Assembly (NCBI GenBank): GCA_907164885.2
Contig: OU015493.1
Span: 49,453,390 to 49,517,389, forward strand
DNA: 64,000 nt
DNA from: Dolomedes plantarius
Taxonomy: Eukaryota; Arthropoda; Arachnida; Araneae; Dolomedidae
Direction: 5' to 3'
Shown here piece after piece: positions 47,595-58,482 of the stretch. The position numbers and the translations under genes are program-made. The notes below the pieces were generated by a model. The model worked only from the letters and a program-made list of their open reading frames with translations. It was not told the origin of the DNA and did not search any database. The first letter of the stretch is position 1. Each line of letters begins with the position of its first letter.

Positions 47595-47768
47595 ATGAAA
47601 TAAGATCAGATTACAGAACTATTAGAAAAAGAAATTTATTTCCGAGTGGCTAAACAGACATCTGATCTAATTGAAAGCCAACACCCGAGTGATTCCCGGG
47701 GTTTGAGTATAGAGGTATCTGCGGTTGAAGAATTTGCTGACCAAAGATGTTTTTTGCAAGCTGCATCA
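47591..47768 (-). repeat. 3' LTR of the gag-protease element
   Basis: 178 bp with TG/CA ends, identical by eye to the copy at 51970-52147. No clear polypurine tract precedes it on the sense strand. Confidence 0.9.
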
Positions 47769-50480
47769 GATTACAAAAATATCTGGCAAAGTCCACAATG
47801 GTTCCTCCAGATAGCAGGTCCATGCGGTTTCCCTACTATCCTTCATCTTATTTGCTTCGTATGCACTTAACTATAATTACAGTATAAGTTCAAAATATAA
47901 GACTGGTATTCAAAATATAAGACGATAACATAAATTCTATGATTTCATGACATATTATCTTGATATATTTGATATGAATAAAATACAATATAAACATTTA
48001 CACTACCTGGAAACTATCTCTTAACACTGTCCACATATTGTATTATTATTAGTTCTCACCTTATATTCTATTAATACTGACATTGTTTATATCACAATCA
48101 AATTCACTCTATTATATTTTTAAACTTCCTTGGATACTCTTATATTCATAACAATTCTCTATTCATGCGAAATTACAATATTATAAATTTTTACATTCAT
48201 TTCGTATCAATATCTCTTCTTTTTCTTCAAAGTACTGTTACATTAATAATACAACTTCATTACATCAAAATTCGTTTCAATAGCGATACACATTTAATAC
48301 CTTTAACATACCTTACTTCTTATAAACAAATCACATTTTTCTCAAACAACCGTGTATCCTCACGTTTGCTGAGGAATGCTGACTCTGAAGTTGGAAAGGA
48401 GGTTAAAAGAGATTCCTCCCACCACTTCAAAAAAATTTTTGTGGATGATCAAATGTAGATAAATGGATTCAGTTTCTCAACTGTAGTTGCTCTCATAGGA
48501 AAACCCCAAGATCCAAAAATAAAAATTTTGCCGAATGTACAAAAAATGTTTTCGAGTTGTGTGGTCATCACAACCCGACAATTTTTAAAAATTTTAGAAA
48601 AATAAAAACAAAACAAGAACAACTCAAATGAGGAAAAGAATGCATCATGACATTAAATTAAATATTATAAAATTCAAAATTCACCTTAATAATTATAAAA
48701 TTGATTTGTTATATTATTCTGAAAGTGTTACTTCAATTACAGCATAGAATTTAGATACCTGTCAAGTTTTTTAACAATATATAAGATCATAAATTAAACA
48801 GCTCAAAATAACTTGTTATAACTTCTTAATTAAGTAAATGGGCATCAGCTTCATATTAGGTAATACTCAAAAACATTGTGTGCTTTAACATCGTCACTAG
48901 TTTCACTTCAAAATAGTCAAATTCTAAAAGCATTGGTACCTATCATGACATAAGTGACAAACCTGGAGGTGAAATGGGCTATCCTCTGTGATGTCTAACG
49001 TGAAGGATTGTCAGTGATCACGAGGGTGCCTTGGTGCAAAGACAGAAAGAGGCTCATCCCTCTGGGGGAGGAACTACCCCTTGTGCTAGCAAAAGGGTTC
49101 TCCGGTGTCAACAAAAATAATATAACTCAGATCATCAACATACTTGACAAAATTAGGGGTAACCTGTGACATGTCATGTTAGCCCCAACATTGACATAAT
49201 TTTTCTTTAACTTAAGCACATTAACATTCCTTTTAATAAATATTCTTTTAAAATAATTCAGATGGTAATTTGTGGAAGGCAAACTGGCATAAAAAGTTCT
49301 CTAAATAAGTATAATTAACTACGAAATTTAGGTAGGTATCTAAATCCATCAAAGTTAGGTTATCTTCATCATGTGTCAACAATGCTTGTTCATTACAATA
49401 TCAGTTATTAACATATCAAAAATATAAAAAACACCTATAATACTCAAATGTAATGTAGAACTCCACATCTGCTCCAGAAATTTTTCTCAAAATAATACTA
49501 CAACTATACAATTCCTTATGAGATCCACATTAATAAGTACACACAGAAATAGCTCATAAAGAGAGTTTAAACAAGATAGCGCTTTTTTTTTTCTTTTTTT
49601 TTTTAAATTACACACAAAGTTTAACCACATAAGTGGAGTCAAAGGGGTGTTAGGCACCCAACAAAACAAAAAGGAAACGGATCTCTGACATTCACATTAT
49701 TATCACCATTATTATTATCCTTTAAATCAAAAACACATCATAAAATACAAGAGAAAAAGTATTTGTTTTTAAATGTATGGAATCAAAATTTATCACCCTT
49801 CAAATTTCTTTACAATCTTCCAAACAACTTCCTTTCCTTCTCATTATTATTCATGTACTTCTCATAATCATTCAATAATCAACTAAAACTCTAACCAATA
49901 TGTGAATTGAAAGAAACATGTAAAACTGCCCATGCTTGTTCAAAACTTATAAATCCTTCTCTTAATTGATAAAATATGTAATATTCCTCACACTTTATTC
50001 AATATATTCAAACATATCTCTCTTTATACTTTTTTTTCCCTATTTATTTATTCTCTATTCTTTCTATTTTGAGAAATTTCTGGAGTGGGCGAACATTTAT
50101 TAGCAGACGGGTGTGAAAAATCATCCGTGGCTTATTATGGTACCCTAGCAGCTATTAGAAGGACGCTCCGTTTATATGACAAACTACGCCTTGAATTTCT
50201 ACTTTTACACCAGAAAATCTCCTATAGTACTTATATTCCTGACTAACCTTCAACATAATAAAATTACGAGGATTCAAAACCATACTTTAATACTTCAATA
50301 TAATAAAACAAATTCTTAACTCTTATAATCTATAAAATATTTTATAAAGATGAGAAAATATTCATGTGGATAATTTAAAGACTCAAATGCAAAAAACATG
50401 ATCAAATTTTTGAATTAAATTGTCAATATCACACTTATCATTATTACAAGAAATCACATTACATAAATCATTATTATTAC
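47769..50480. other. non-coding interior of the gag-protease element
   Basis: AT-rich with a strong shortage of G on the plus strand (C-poor, purine-rich on the sense strand), most marked at 48000-48350. No RT, RNase H or integrase motif in any frame. Confidence 0.6.
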
Positions 50481-50906
50481 TTAAAAATGCAGATACTTTT
50501 CATTATTTCCATGACCACTTCTCTTATTAGGATTATTATTATGACAGCTGGTACAATTAAAATGCTTAAGTAATTTATTATCCTGAAAAATTTCTCTAGT
50601 TTTAAAATTAATAGTGACATTAAAGAGTCCAATAGCATGACCAGATAATATAACATATGGTAATTGTACATTAGGTAAGTAATAAAATTTTAATGTTTCA
50701 ATTTTTTCACCCAATTTTAACGGAAGCATTATATACTGACTTACCTGGAAGTTTCGTCCCACAGCTGTAATGTTAATGTTGCAATTTTTGAAATTTAGTT
50801 GGTGATTTTTATTTAATGTGGATCCTGGTAAAATATTTAGAGTTGAGCCTGAATCGAATAAAATCTGGACTTTCTGTCCACACAACAGGCTCTCTACTAC
50901 TGGCAC
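50481..50906 (-). CDS. retroelement aspartic protease region
   Basis: The frame follows directly on the TGA at 50909-50907 that ends gag, in the same phase. VESLLCGQKVQILFDSGSTL contains the active-site triad DSG, and NVQLPYVILSGHAIG gives the usual hydrophobic-hydrophobic-G flap and partner strand (typically ILG). About 140 codons end at 50481. In a complete element the frame would continue into RT; here it stops at an ordinary TAA-type stop after CTSCHNNNPN. It has no ATG of its own: the first codon after the stop is GTG, so expression would need read-through of the gag stop. Confidence 0.75.
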   Translation of the reverse strand: MPVVESLLCGQKVQILFDSGSTLNILPGSTLNKNHQLNFKNCNINITAVGRNFQVSQYIMLPLKLGEKIETLKFYYLPNVQLPYVILSGHAIGLFNVTINFKTREIFQDNKLLKHFNCTSCHNNNPNKRSGHGNNEKYLHF

Positions 50907-51734
50907 TCAGTCACTGTCGTTGGTTCTCACATTAAAGTTTTTATTATGATTCTGCATTGTCATTCTTGGCTGAAAGGAAGGTGCACTGGTGTTGAACCCT
51001 GGTCTGGGACGTTGCTGGAAACGGGGCGGATAAAAATTATTCCTCGGTCTCCACTCCTGGTGTTGAAGATCAAAATTTGGCCGAAACTGTCGGTAATTTC
51101 CTGGGTGTTGTTGGAAGCGTGGACTCCAGGCTGGAGGTCTATGGAAAACTGGTAGCTTGGGGGTATAAAAAGTCCTTTCCTCTGAATTTTGCTTATCCAA
51201 TAGTTTTAACATGTTTTTTAGTTCATCACAATTTTTTGTCGAACGAAGTTGGAGATCTACTTCTGGGCGTGCGTTTATTCCTTTTATGATGTAACATTTT
51301 TGCTCTTCCGAGGTCATCGCTGCTTTCGAAGCTATTTGCTGGATAGTGTACTAATACGCTTCGTAAGTTTCTTCCCTTCCTTTTTTCCGTCTTAACAATT
51401 GCTGATGTATTTCGGCCTTACTTATCTCCGTCTTAAATTCTTTAAGCAGTTCTGTTTTTAATTCTTCGAAGTTTTTAAACAGGGGTTTGGATTGAAGAAA
51501 TAGTTCCACATTTCCGGTACACAGCTTGCGAAAGAATATAATTTTTTGTATAGGATTTAATGTCAACAGTTCAGAAACCTGCTCATATTCTGCGATGTAA
51601 TTTTCGATTGGCACTTCATTTGAATAGGGCTTAATAAACACATTTACATCGGAAAAGCGGACGTGAGATGGCTCGTTATTTTCACCGGTTAAGTCCACGG
51701 TTTGATTCAAATTCGGATTTTCCCCTTTCTTCAT
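50907..51734 (-). pseudogene. gag: gag of the LTR element, one internal stop
   Basis: The ATG at 51734 starts a gag-like protein. NYIAEYEQVSELLTLNPIQK followed by IIFFRKLCTGNVELFLQS and ELKTELLKEFKTEISKAEIH is the helical capsid pattern of retrotransposon gag proteins. A single TAG (51353-51351) interrupts the frame; the same phase continues as IQQIASKAAMTSEEQKCYII and ends in a basic Q/R/P/F-rich tail with FRPNFDLQHQEWRPRNN. There is no zinc knuckle. The frame ends at TGA 50909-50907, immediately before protease. Total about 275 codons. The internal TAG is the only lesion seen. Confidence 0.75.
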
Positions 51735-51969
51735 TGCTTATTCAAAACTAGGTCACCGAACAGCGTAAATCCACCAAGGTCAGTAATACAGTAATCCACT
51801 TCTGCTCGCTGCTATTTTCGACGCACGAAAGGGCGAATGAAGTTTTACGACGGGTGCTGGTAAAATTAATTAAAACTAATTAATTAAAACTAATTAATTA
51901 ATTACATATTGAAATTAAAAATTTAAAACTGGTATCCTCACTGCAGAACATCCTGCCGGCTATAAATTC

Positions 51970-52147
51970 TGTAATGAAATAAGATCAGATTACAGAACTA
52001 TTAGAAAAAGAAATTTATTTCCGAGTGGCTAAACAGACATCTGATCTAATTGAAAGCCAACACCCGAGTGATTCCCGGGGTTTGAGTATAGAGGTATCTG
52101 CGGTTGAAGAATTTGCTGACCAAAGATGTTTTTTGCAAGCTGCATCA
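51970..52147 (-). repeat. 5' LTR of the gag-protease element
   Basis: Identical partner of 47591-47768. Just inside it on the sense strand, CCGGCAGGATGTTC lies 10 nt from the LTR edge, close to where the primer-binding site should be. Confidence 0.9.
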
Positions 52148-52637
52148 GTTGTGCAGGACGATTACCTTATTTGGGCATAGAAAAGTAGTCGTACAGTTTC
52201 GTGGCTTGCCCAGGAATTGCTGACGCTATGAAAAACATTCCTGGGTTCTTGAAAACAGAATTTGGTAATGCGATCTTAAGCATGGGAAGGAAAGAAAATT
52301 TACAGGGGATCAACTTAAATTTTATATCTTTCATATATATATGTGTGTGTGTGAATTAATGTTGTCCTTCGTTGAATATCGAACACACCTGTTTACACTA
52401 ACATTGACTTATTATCGACGACTCACAGGACAAAAACAGTTACAATTAACATTTATGGAACATGATTTTACGTCTTTTGGGTAGCCGTCTGCTACCACGT
52501 TACGTCTTAATGTCTTACTCGAGGCGGCTTTTTCCTGTCTCTCTTGTCATGCGTTCCCCATAGAATGGTGGGGATCTTCGTTAGACGGGGATGCCTCTGA
52601 TTCGTCTCGCTTGATGTTGCCACAGCTCTCATCCAAT
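52148..52637. other. no gene seen between the two LTR elements
   Basis: Unique-looking sequence with a short (TG)n at 52342-52352. No motif recognised. Confidence 0.4.
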
Positions 52638-52638
52638 A

Positions 52639-52705
<67 letters not shown>
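52639..52705. repeat. (AC)n(AT)n microsatellite, left flank of the gypsy insertion
   Basis: AC tract followed by AT tract ending exactly where the LTR begins. The TA tract resumes beyond the other LTR at 60776. Confidence 0.97.
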
Positions 52706-52706
<1 letters not shown>

Positions 52707-53141
52707 GTAACATACTGGACAACCCAAGGAAAGAATGGGCGTCCAGCACATTACTGGGAATGAAGAGTAGTCGTGGCTCGAATAAACGACGCGGCAAGTT
52801 ACGGCATTAAATTTTATTAGACGGAGAATACGTCTTTCCAAGACAGTTACAAAATCAAAAAAGCGTACATGTTTCCGTTCATGCGGTTTATATAAACTTT
52901 GTCATGTGATCATCATCGCGATTAGGGATTTGCTGTTGTCGATAAGTCACATGTGGTTTTATATAATCTGCGCAGAGCTTATCTAAAATATTGGGGACGC
53001 CGCGCCTATTTGAAAAAGGAAGCCATTTAATATTTTCTCTCGAGGTTATTAGAGTTTAGAATCAAAAGCGAAATTTAGCTCGTACGCCCAAGGGAATTTA
53101 GAATAATGTTAGATTTTAAAATGGTATGGGGTTTTTAATGT
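52706..53141 (-). repeat. 3' LTR of the gypsy element
   Basis: On the sense strand the LTR holds a TATA-like TTTATATAAA (52896-52887) and, downstream, AATAAA (52818-52813), a sensible U3-R order. A purine tract with GGGGGG (53150-53156 region) lies just upstream of it on the sense strand, the likely polypurine primer. Confidence 0.93.
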
Positions 53142-55248
53142 TATAGAATATCCCCCCGTCCGAGAAGAGGCTGACCAACAATGCGTGCATTGGAGAACAG
53201 ACTCACCCGGCCATGTGAGGAAAATGGGCGTCGACCACAAATTTGGAAAAGTTTTAAAAGGAACATATGTTTTAAGTTAATTTAGTATGATGATCACATG
53301 GCAAGACATTGCACATTTCAATATCGAATACACAAAAATACACTAATGATTTACTAATTTAGGAACACAATAAAAACAAAAAAATTATAGAAATTAATGA
53401 TCAATTATAGAAAATTGTAAATTATATAAATTTCTTATATTGTTGCTGTGAAAAACAATTAAATTTAAATATGCACTTATCATCAAATGAAGACAATGCT
53501 GAGCAGGGCGGCCGACCCCACACAACAAAATCTCAAAAAAAAATCAATTAAATTTAATTAAAAAAATTATCAAATTTTCACTCTACATCAGTTTTAATTT
53601 TGAGTCGACTCACACAAATAATAGAATATAACAATGAAAATATCAAAATCAACAAACAAACATGTTAAGTAAATGGAATAGAACATGACAATAATTTGAA
53701 GTTATTGTACTTTCCTCCTCAACTCTCACAACATTGGGGTGAGTCCAAAAAAGTTTGTAAGGTACACATGGTAGCTTATAGTTCACTGTCCTTATTATGT
53801 TATCTACAGTATGTTGCTTGAGAAAAGTACAAAAAAAATCACAGTTCGGTAGGTTCTGTGACCCATCATCTCGCAAGTGCAGAATACCCAAAAAAATTTA
53901 CAATATTTTGGCTTAAATAAAAAAAAAGTCCTTTGTAGTTGGGTACAAAAAAAAAACAATCGCAGTCTTTTTAGTGCTGTGTTATTTCTGCTTCACAAAC
54001 GTAGAATACATAAACATCACATTATCTCGATTTGTTTACATATAAAGAAAGTTAGTTCTTTAGTTACATAATAAAAATCACAGTTTATAATAAAAATCAC
54101 ACTTTCAATAAAAATCACAAGATTTAATAAAATCACACTTCAAATATATCAATTGTACATAAAAATTACAAAACATATCACTCATTATCTAGTTTTCGTA
54201 TCTTTATTTATCTCATCATTTTTTCTTAATATCCATTATCTCCTTTATTTCAATATTACTTATTATCAACAAAAATCTCTTTTTAATATCTTTTATATTT
54301 CTTATTATTCTCATTTCATCATTTCTTATATTCATTTTATTTCTACAATATTTATTCATTCCAAAATTCTATTCAATACTCTTTAATTATACTTATTCAT
54401 ATTTATTCTAACTTTATTTATTCTCAATACTTTTCACTTTATTTTCAAATTATTTATCTACTATTCTTTTTTGTACATTTATTATAAGTTTATGTGGATC
54501 CATTTCCTTGTTTTGAAGGTACCTTGTTGTATGTGTGTTCCCCAACTCTTAGTCTCAAATTCTTTAATTCTACCTCTAAGCAGTGAGGGTTGTGTTTATG
54601 TTTGTGTAACAAGTGGTTTTCTTTCTCCATATTGTTCTTTGACTAATAAGGAGGAAGAGTCTTTTAGCCGTACAGTGGACTAACCGTAAATCTCCGACAG
54701 AATATGACTGCGTTGAAAAACAGCATCTTGCATAGTACACAGATGGAGAAAAAGGAAAAGGTGCAGTTGTCATACCTGTGGGAGTATAATATATAGAAAT
54801 GGGAGGACAAAAGGAGTGGCCATCCCAGCCCTGTTTTAGTCATTACTCAAGCATATAGTCTTCAGCACTTTAAGTGACTGAGTTGTTGAATTAAAAACAA
54901 ATAGTAAAAAAAATTAAAAAAGATCTTAAACAGTTGGGACGACATCCAACGCGCTTGTAGAGTTGGGTGATAGGAAAGTGTTTTTCAAGAAATAGGAAAT
55001 TTACTGAAAGGTTAAAGAAGTAGAGTTGTCATAGTCGGTGTTTAAATTGAGATCCAAAAAAAATTCACATATAATAGTATTCTTAAGAAGAAAGTTTAAG
55101 TTAGACAGTTTTTTTTTTTTATTTATTTTTTTTTTTTAATATATCTTTAGTAGGACAACACATAATTAATTATATCAATTTAAAAAATATATATAATGAT
55201 GTTAAGCATCACATAGAAAAGAAAGAAAAATGGATCTAATGTTTGTCA
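53142..55248. other. non-coding 3' region of the gypsy element
   Basis: Unusually long tract between pol and the 3' LTR with no env-like or other frame. From 54150 to 54480 the plus strand is nearly devoid of G, so the sense RNA is almost free of C and purine-rich. Confidence 0.7.
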
Positions 55249-58200
55249 TTATTCGTGGTGTAGTTTTAAGTTCTCTGGTGCATTATAATATCTCAATCTG
55301 CAAGCATGGACAATTTCAGAATCTCGTTTAGTGTGAAAGTTTGGTCTATCAATTTCATAATTAACTTTTGACATTTGTTTTAGAATAGTGTAAGGTCCAG
55401 AATAGGGTGAGCTTAATTTTCTAGTATTAGGATAGTGAAATTCTTCGATTAACACTAAATCTCCAACATTAAATTTAGATTCTACAAAACGTGCATCATA
55501 TTTTACTTTATTCCTATTATGGTAATTAATTGTCCTTTCTTTAGCTAATTTTCTCGCCTCATCCACCTGAGGATAAAAATCTTGTTTTTTAACATGAGGT
55601 TCATAAGGCAATATTCCAAAAAGTAGGTAAGCTGGGGTCATTTGGGTAACTGAATGAGGCGTATGATTGTATTCATTAATTACTTCATTTAATAGGGTTG
55701 TCCAAGGAGTTTTGCTTGTTGAGTTATGTACTTTGCACCTTAATCTAGTAATTATTGTTTGATTTACCCTCTCTACCTTCCCATTCGTTTGTGGATGATG
55801 ACTCGAGGTAAGTAATTGTTGCACATTGTTATGCTCTAAAAATCTTCTAAACTTTGAACATGTAAAAGCTGCATTTCTGTCGGTTAGCAATTTTTTTGGT
55901 GTTTGAATTTGGAATATTTGTTTTAAGCAATTCGTATAAGTTTCAGTAGTTACGCATTTTGATGGAAAAGCCCCAATATAACGCGTTGCATGGTCAATTA
56001 TCAAATGTAAATATTTCTTTGTGGAATTATAGTAATTAAATCCGCCTACTGTGTCTAAACTTAAGCACTCAAAGGGTTGGTCTGTCGGAGGTACTTCTTG
56101 CAGCAATCCAAACCTTTTCTGTCTTTTCTTTTTGTTTAATTGACAAGTATGGCAATGTTTAACATAATTACTAATGTCCTCATTGATTTTGGGCCAATAA
56201 TATTGGGGTGTGAGTAATTGCATTGTTTTATTTATTCCAGGGTGTCCATAATCCTCGTGGGCCCTTTTTAAAATTTCTAACCTCAATGAAAATGGTACTA
56301 CAATTTTTAAAAATCCTTTCTTTCTCATGTAGATTACATCATTTAGTTTTTTATATTTAAGTCCCTGTACATTGTCTTTATTTTGAAATTCTACAATTTT
56401 TCTTAGTTCAATTAAATGGTTTATTTGGGTTTTAGGTTCTAGAATAGGGTTCCTTGAAAGCATGCCAGCTTCAATATTTGCAGTTCCCTTCTGGTATTTA
56501 ATTTCATAGTCGAACATACTTAGTTTTAATGACCAGCGAAAAAGTCGACCTCGAAGATTTTTCACATTTTTAAGCCAAACTAAGGCAGCATGGTCTGTGT
56601 GAATTGTGAACTTTTCCCCGTGGAGATAATGATAATACCTGTCTAAACTGTCCACAATTGCCAAACACTCAAGTTCAGTAATAGAATAATTTGCCTCATT
56701 GTCCTTTAATACACGAGAGTGATATGGTATGGGATGCAACACCCCATCTTCACCTGGCTGTTTTAAAACAGCTCCAACCTGTTGTTTACTAGCATCCACA
56801 AATAAATGACAGTCTTTGTTTACATCATACAATTGCAATATTGGTTTACAAATCAATAAATTCTTAAGATCCTCAAAAGCTTCTTGGCACTTGTCTGACC
56901 ATCCCCATTTTACCCCCTTTTTCAATAATGTATTTAATGGCTGTCTTACTTTTGCATATTTTGGAATAAACTTATTATACACATTTATTGTGCCCAAGGA
57001 TCTTTGGAGTTCTTTTACATTAGTTGGTGGTTTCAAACACTTTATCTTTTCAATGTTAATGTTGTCTGGGGCAATTTTCCCATTTGTTACATTATATCCA
57101 CGAAAATTAATTTGTTGTTGCAGAAAAGTACATTTAGTTAATTTTAACTTGATATTCTCTTTTTTGAAAATGTTAAATAGTATCTCTAAATGTTCAAGGT
57201 GTTGTTCTTTGGAGTCTGAAAAAATTATAATTTCATCGAAATAGTGGCATGCAAAGTTAACTTTATATTTATCTAAAATTCTCCTGATAGTCCTATTGAA
57301 TATTGTAGGGGCGTTCTTTAAACCAAATGGGAGTCTTAGCCATTCGTATAAGCCAAAAGTAGTGGCAAATGCCAATTTCTCAGTATCTTTTGGGTGGACG
57401 GGTACATGCCAATACCCTGAGGTAAGGTCTAAAGTTGAAAAGTAATTAGCTCTGCTTAATTTATCTAGAATATCATCAATTCTGCGTAAGGGTTCTGCAT
57501 CTGTCTTAGTAATTAAATTTAGTTTTCTGAAATCAATACAAAGTCTAGTTTTTCCCTCATTTCGCTTTCTTGCCAAAGTCACAGGACTTGAGTATGAACT
57601 ATGTGATTCTTTTATGATTCCTGCTTCTAACAAATTTTTAATTTGGGTCCTGATCTCTTTTTCCTCAGTTGGCGAAGTCCTGTATGCTCTTAGACTCACT
57701 GGTAAATCAGAATTTAGGATTATTCTTTGGGGTTCCATCCTTATTTTGCCTATGTCATATTTGTTAGCTGAAAACAGTCTATTATTTTTGTGCAATAAAT
57801 TCTTTAATTCCCTATCAACATCTAAATTTTTGATTTGATCATTAATGTCAACATTTTCATAGTTTGGATTAATTTCTGCTTTGATTCCACCAGAGCTTTC
57901 ATTAAAATTGTCATTTACATCATAATCAATACAGAAAATATCATTTTCTTTGTGCGAATTTTCTTCATAAGGGTTAAACATATCAGAAACTTCAATTTCA
58001 TGACCATTACTATTATTATCCACATGCTTATTATCACATTTATTTTGTAGGTGTAATGAAATTTTACTTATCTCACAAATATTAACCATTTTCAAAGCAA
58101 TTCTATTTTGATACACACACAATTGGTTACAATCAATTACTAATTTAAACTCTTTACACTCAGGAAGTCCCAGAATAAGATAAGGCAAGTCATTGTCCAA

Positions 58201-58479
58201 AACATATGCAGAAATGTTTCTAATTATTTTCCCTATTCTCAAAGTTAATACACATTTAGTTGTAATTAAGATTTCACCCTCAGCTTGCCTGACCTTAATT
58301 GGAGAACTTGAATAGCATTTCAGTTGACATTGCTTGACCAGTTTTTGTGACATCAGACTAATAGTCGAAGCAGTGTCAATCACACAATTTAAAAAATTCT
58401 GTTTCTCATTTTCATATAGTCTTTTTGTTTTGTCAACCCTATTATTTCTGATAATGTTTCCCCTCAATGACAGTAATTG
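55249..58479 (-). CDS. pol: gypsy pol: protease, reverse transcriptase, RNase H, integrase
   Basis: Uninterrupted frame of about 1076 codons in phase with gag and with no ATG near its start. Residue numbers count from the TTG codon at 58467. Protease: CVIDTASTISLM with active-site DTA at 31-33 and LPYLILGLPE as the ILG strand. RT about 250-480: LCIDFRKLN, LPFGLKNAPTIFNR and the catalytic box HYFDEIIIFSD near 405. RNase H about 550-670: LFVDASKQQ, ITELECLAI, IHTDHAALVWL. Integrase about 720-1000: zinc finger HEDYGHPG...HCHTC, then the DDE triad in LSLDTVGG (about 803), LLTDRNAAF (about 859) and NGKVERVNQT (about 895). A GPYTIL module near the C-terminus matches the GPY/F domain. The RT box is YFDE where YxDD is essentially invariant, so this copy's RT is probably inactive. 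Everything else looks intact. Confidence 0.95.
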   Translation of the reverse strand, partial: QLLSLRGNIIRNNRVDKTKRLYENEKQNFLNCVIDTASTISLMSQKLVKQCQLKCYSSSPIKVRQAEGEILITTKCVLTLRIGKIIRNISAYVLDNDLPYLILGLPECKEFKLVIDCNQLCVYQNRIALKMVNICEISKISLHLQNKCDNKHVDNNSNGHEIEVSDMFNPYEENSHKENDIFCIDYDVNDNFNESSGGIKAEINPNYENVDINDQIKNLDVDRELKNLLHKNNRLFSANKYDIGKIRMEPQRIILNSDLPVSLRAYRTSPTEEKEIRTQIKNLLEAGIIKESHSSYSSPVTLARKRNEGKTRLCIDFRKLNLITKTDAEPLRRIDDILDKLSRANYFSTLDLTSGYWHVPVHPKDTEKLAFATTFGLYEWLRLPFGLKNAPTIFNRTIRRILDKYKVNFACHYFDEIIIFSDSKEQHLEHLEILFNIFKKENIKLKLTKCTFLQQQINFRGYNVTNGKIAPDNINIEKIKCLKPPTNVKELQRSLGTINVYNKFIPKYAKVRQPLNTLLKKGVKWGWSDKCQEAFEDLKNLLICKPILQLYDVNKDCHLFVDASKQQVGAVLKQPGEDGVLHPIPYHSRVLKDNEANYSITELECLAIVDSLDRYYHYLHGEKFTIHTDHAALVWLKNVKNLRGRLFRWSLKLSMFDYEIKYQKGTANIEAGMLSRNPILEPKTQINHLIELRKIVEFQNKDNVQGLKYKKLNDVIYMRKKGFLKIVVPFSLRLEILKRAHEDYGHPGINKTMQLLTPQYYWPKINEDISNYVKHCHTCQLNKKKRQKRFGLLQEVPPTDQPFECLSLDTVGGFNYYNSTKKYLHLIIDHATRYIGAFPSKCVTTETYTNCLKQIFQIQTPKKLLTDRNAAFTCSKFRRFLEHNNVQQLLTSSHHPQTNGKVERVNQTIITRLRCKVHNSTSKTPWTTLLNEVINEYNHTPHSVTQMTPAYLLFGILPYEPHVKKQDFYPQVDEARKLAKERTINYHNRNKVKYDARFVESKFNVGDLVLIEEFHYPNTRKLSSPYSGPYTILKQMSKVNYEIDRPNFHTKRDSEIVHACRLRYYNAPENLKLHHE

Positions 58480-58482
58480 TCA
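58471..58482 (-). promoter_or_regulatory. candidate stop-codon read-through signal between gag and pol
   Basis: The gag frame ends at TGA (58482-58480), followed in phase by CAA TTA CTG and the protease region. Stop-CAR-YYA is the known leaky-termination context first defined in tobamoviruses, and TGA-CAATTA fits it exactly. Pol lacks an initiator ATG and shares gag's phase, so read-through is the simplest way to make Gag-Pol. Confidence 0.6.

Larger units (their letters stand above)
47591..52147 (-). mobile_element. LTR retrotransposon encoding gag and protease only
   Basis: Two identical 178-bp direct repeats (TGTAATGAAATAAG...GCTGCATCA) lie 4379 bp apart. The internal region reads leftward with gag then aspartic protease. 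Reverse transcriptase, RNase H and integrase motifs are absent, and the remaining 2.7 kb (47770-50480) is non-coding. The flanks differ (ATATA versus GTTGT), so there is no target duplication. The Q/R/P-rich gag end resembles that of the neighbouring gypsy element, suggesting a related Ty3/gypsy lineage, but the LTRs are unrelated in sequence. Confidence 0.85.

Noticed and set aside
53649..53891. Minus-strand 80-codon frame downstream of pol as a possible env.
   Set aside because: Too short, no signal peptide, membrane segment or envelope-like motif; the 2.1-kb tract looks non-coding.
56816..57244. 142-codon plus-strand frame inside the gypsy pol region (and similar frames at 57614-58050 and 59001-59362).
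   Set aside because: Antisense shadow of RT and gag, not independent genes.
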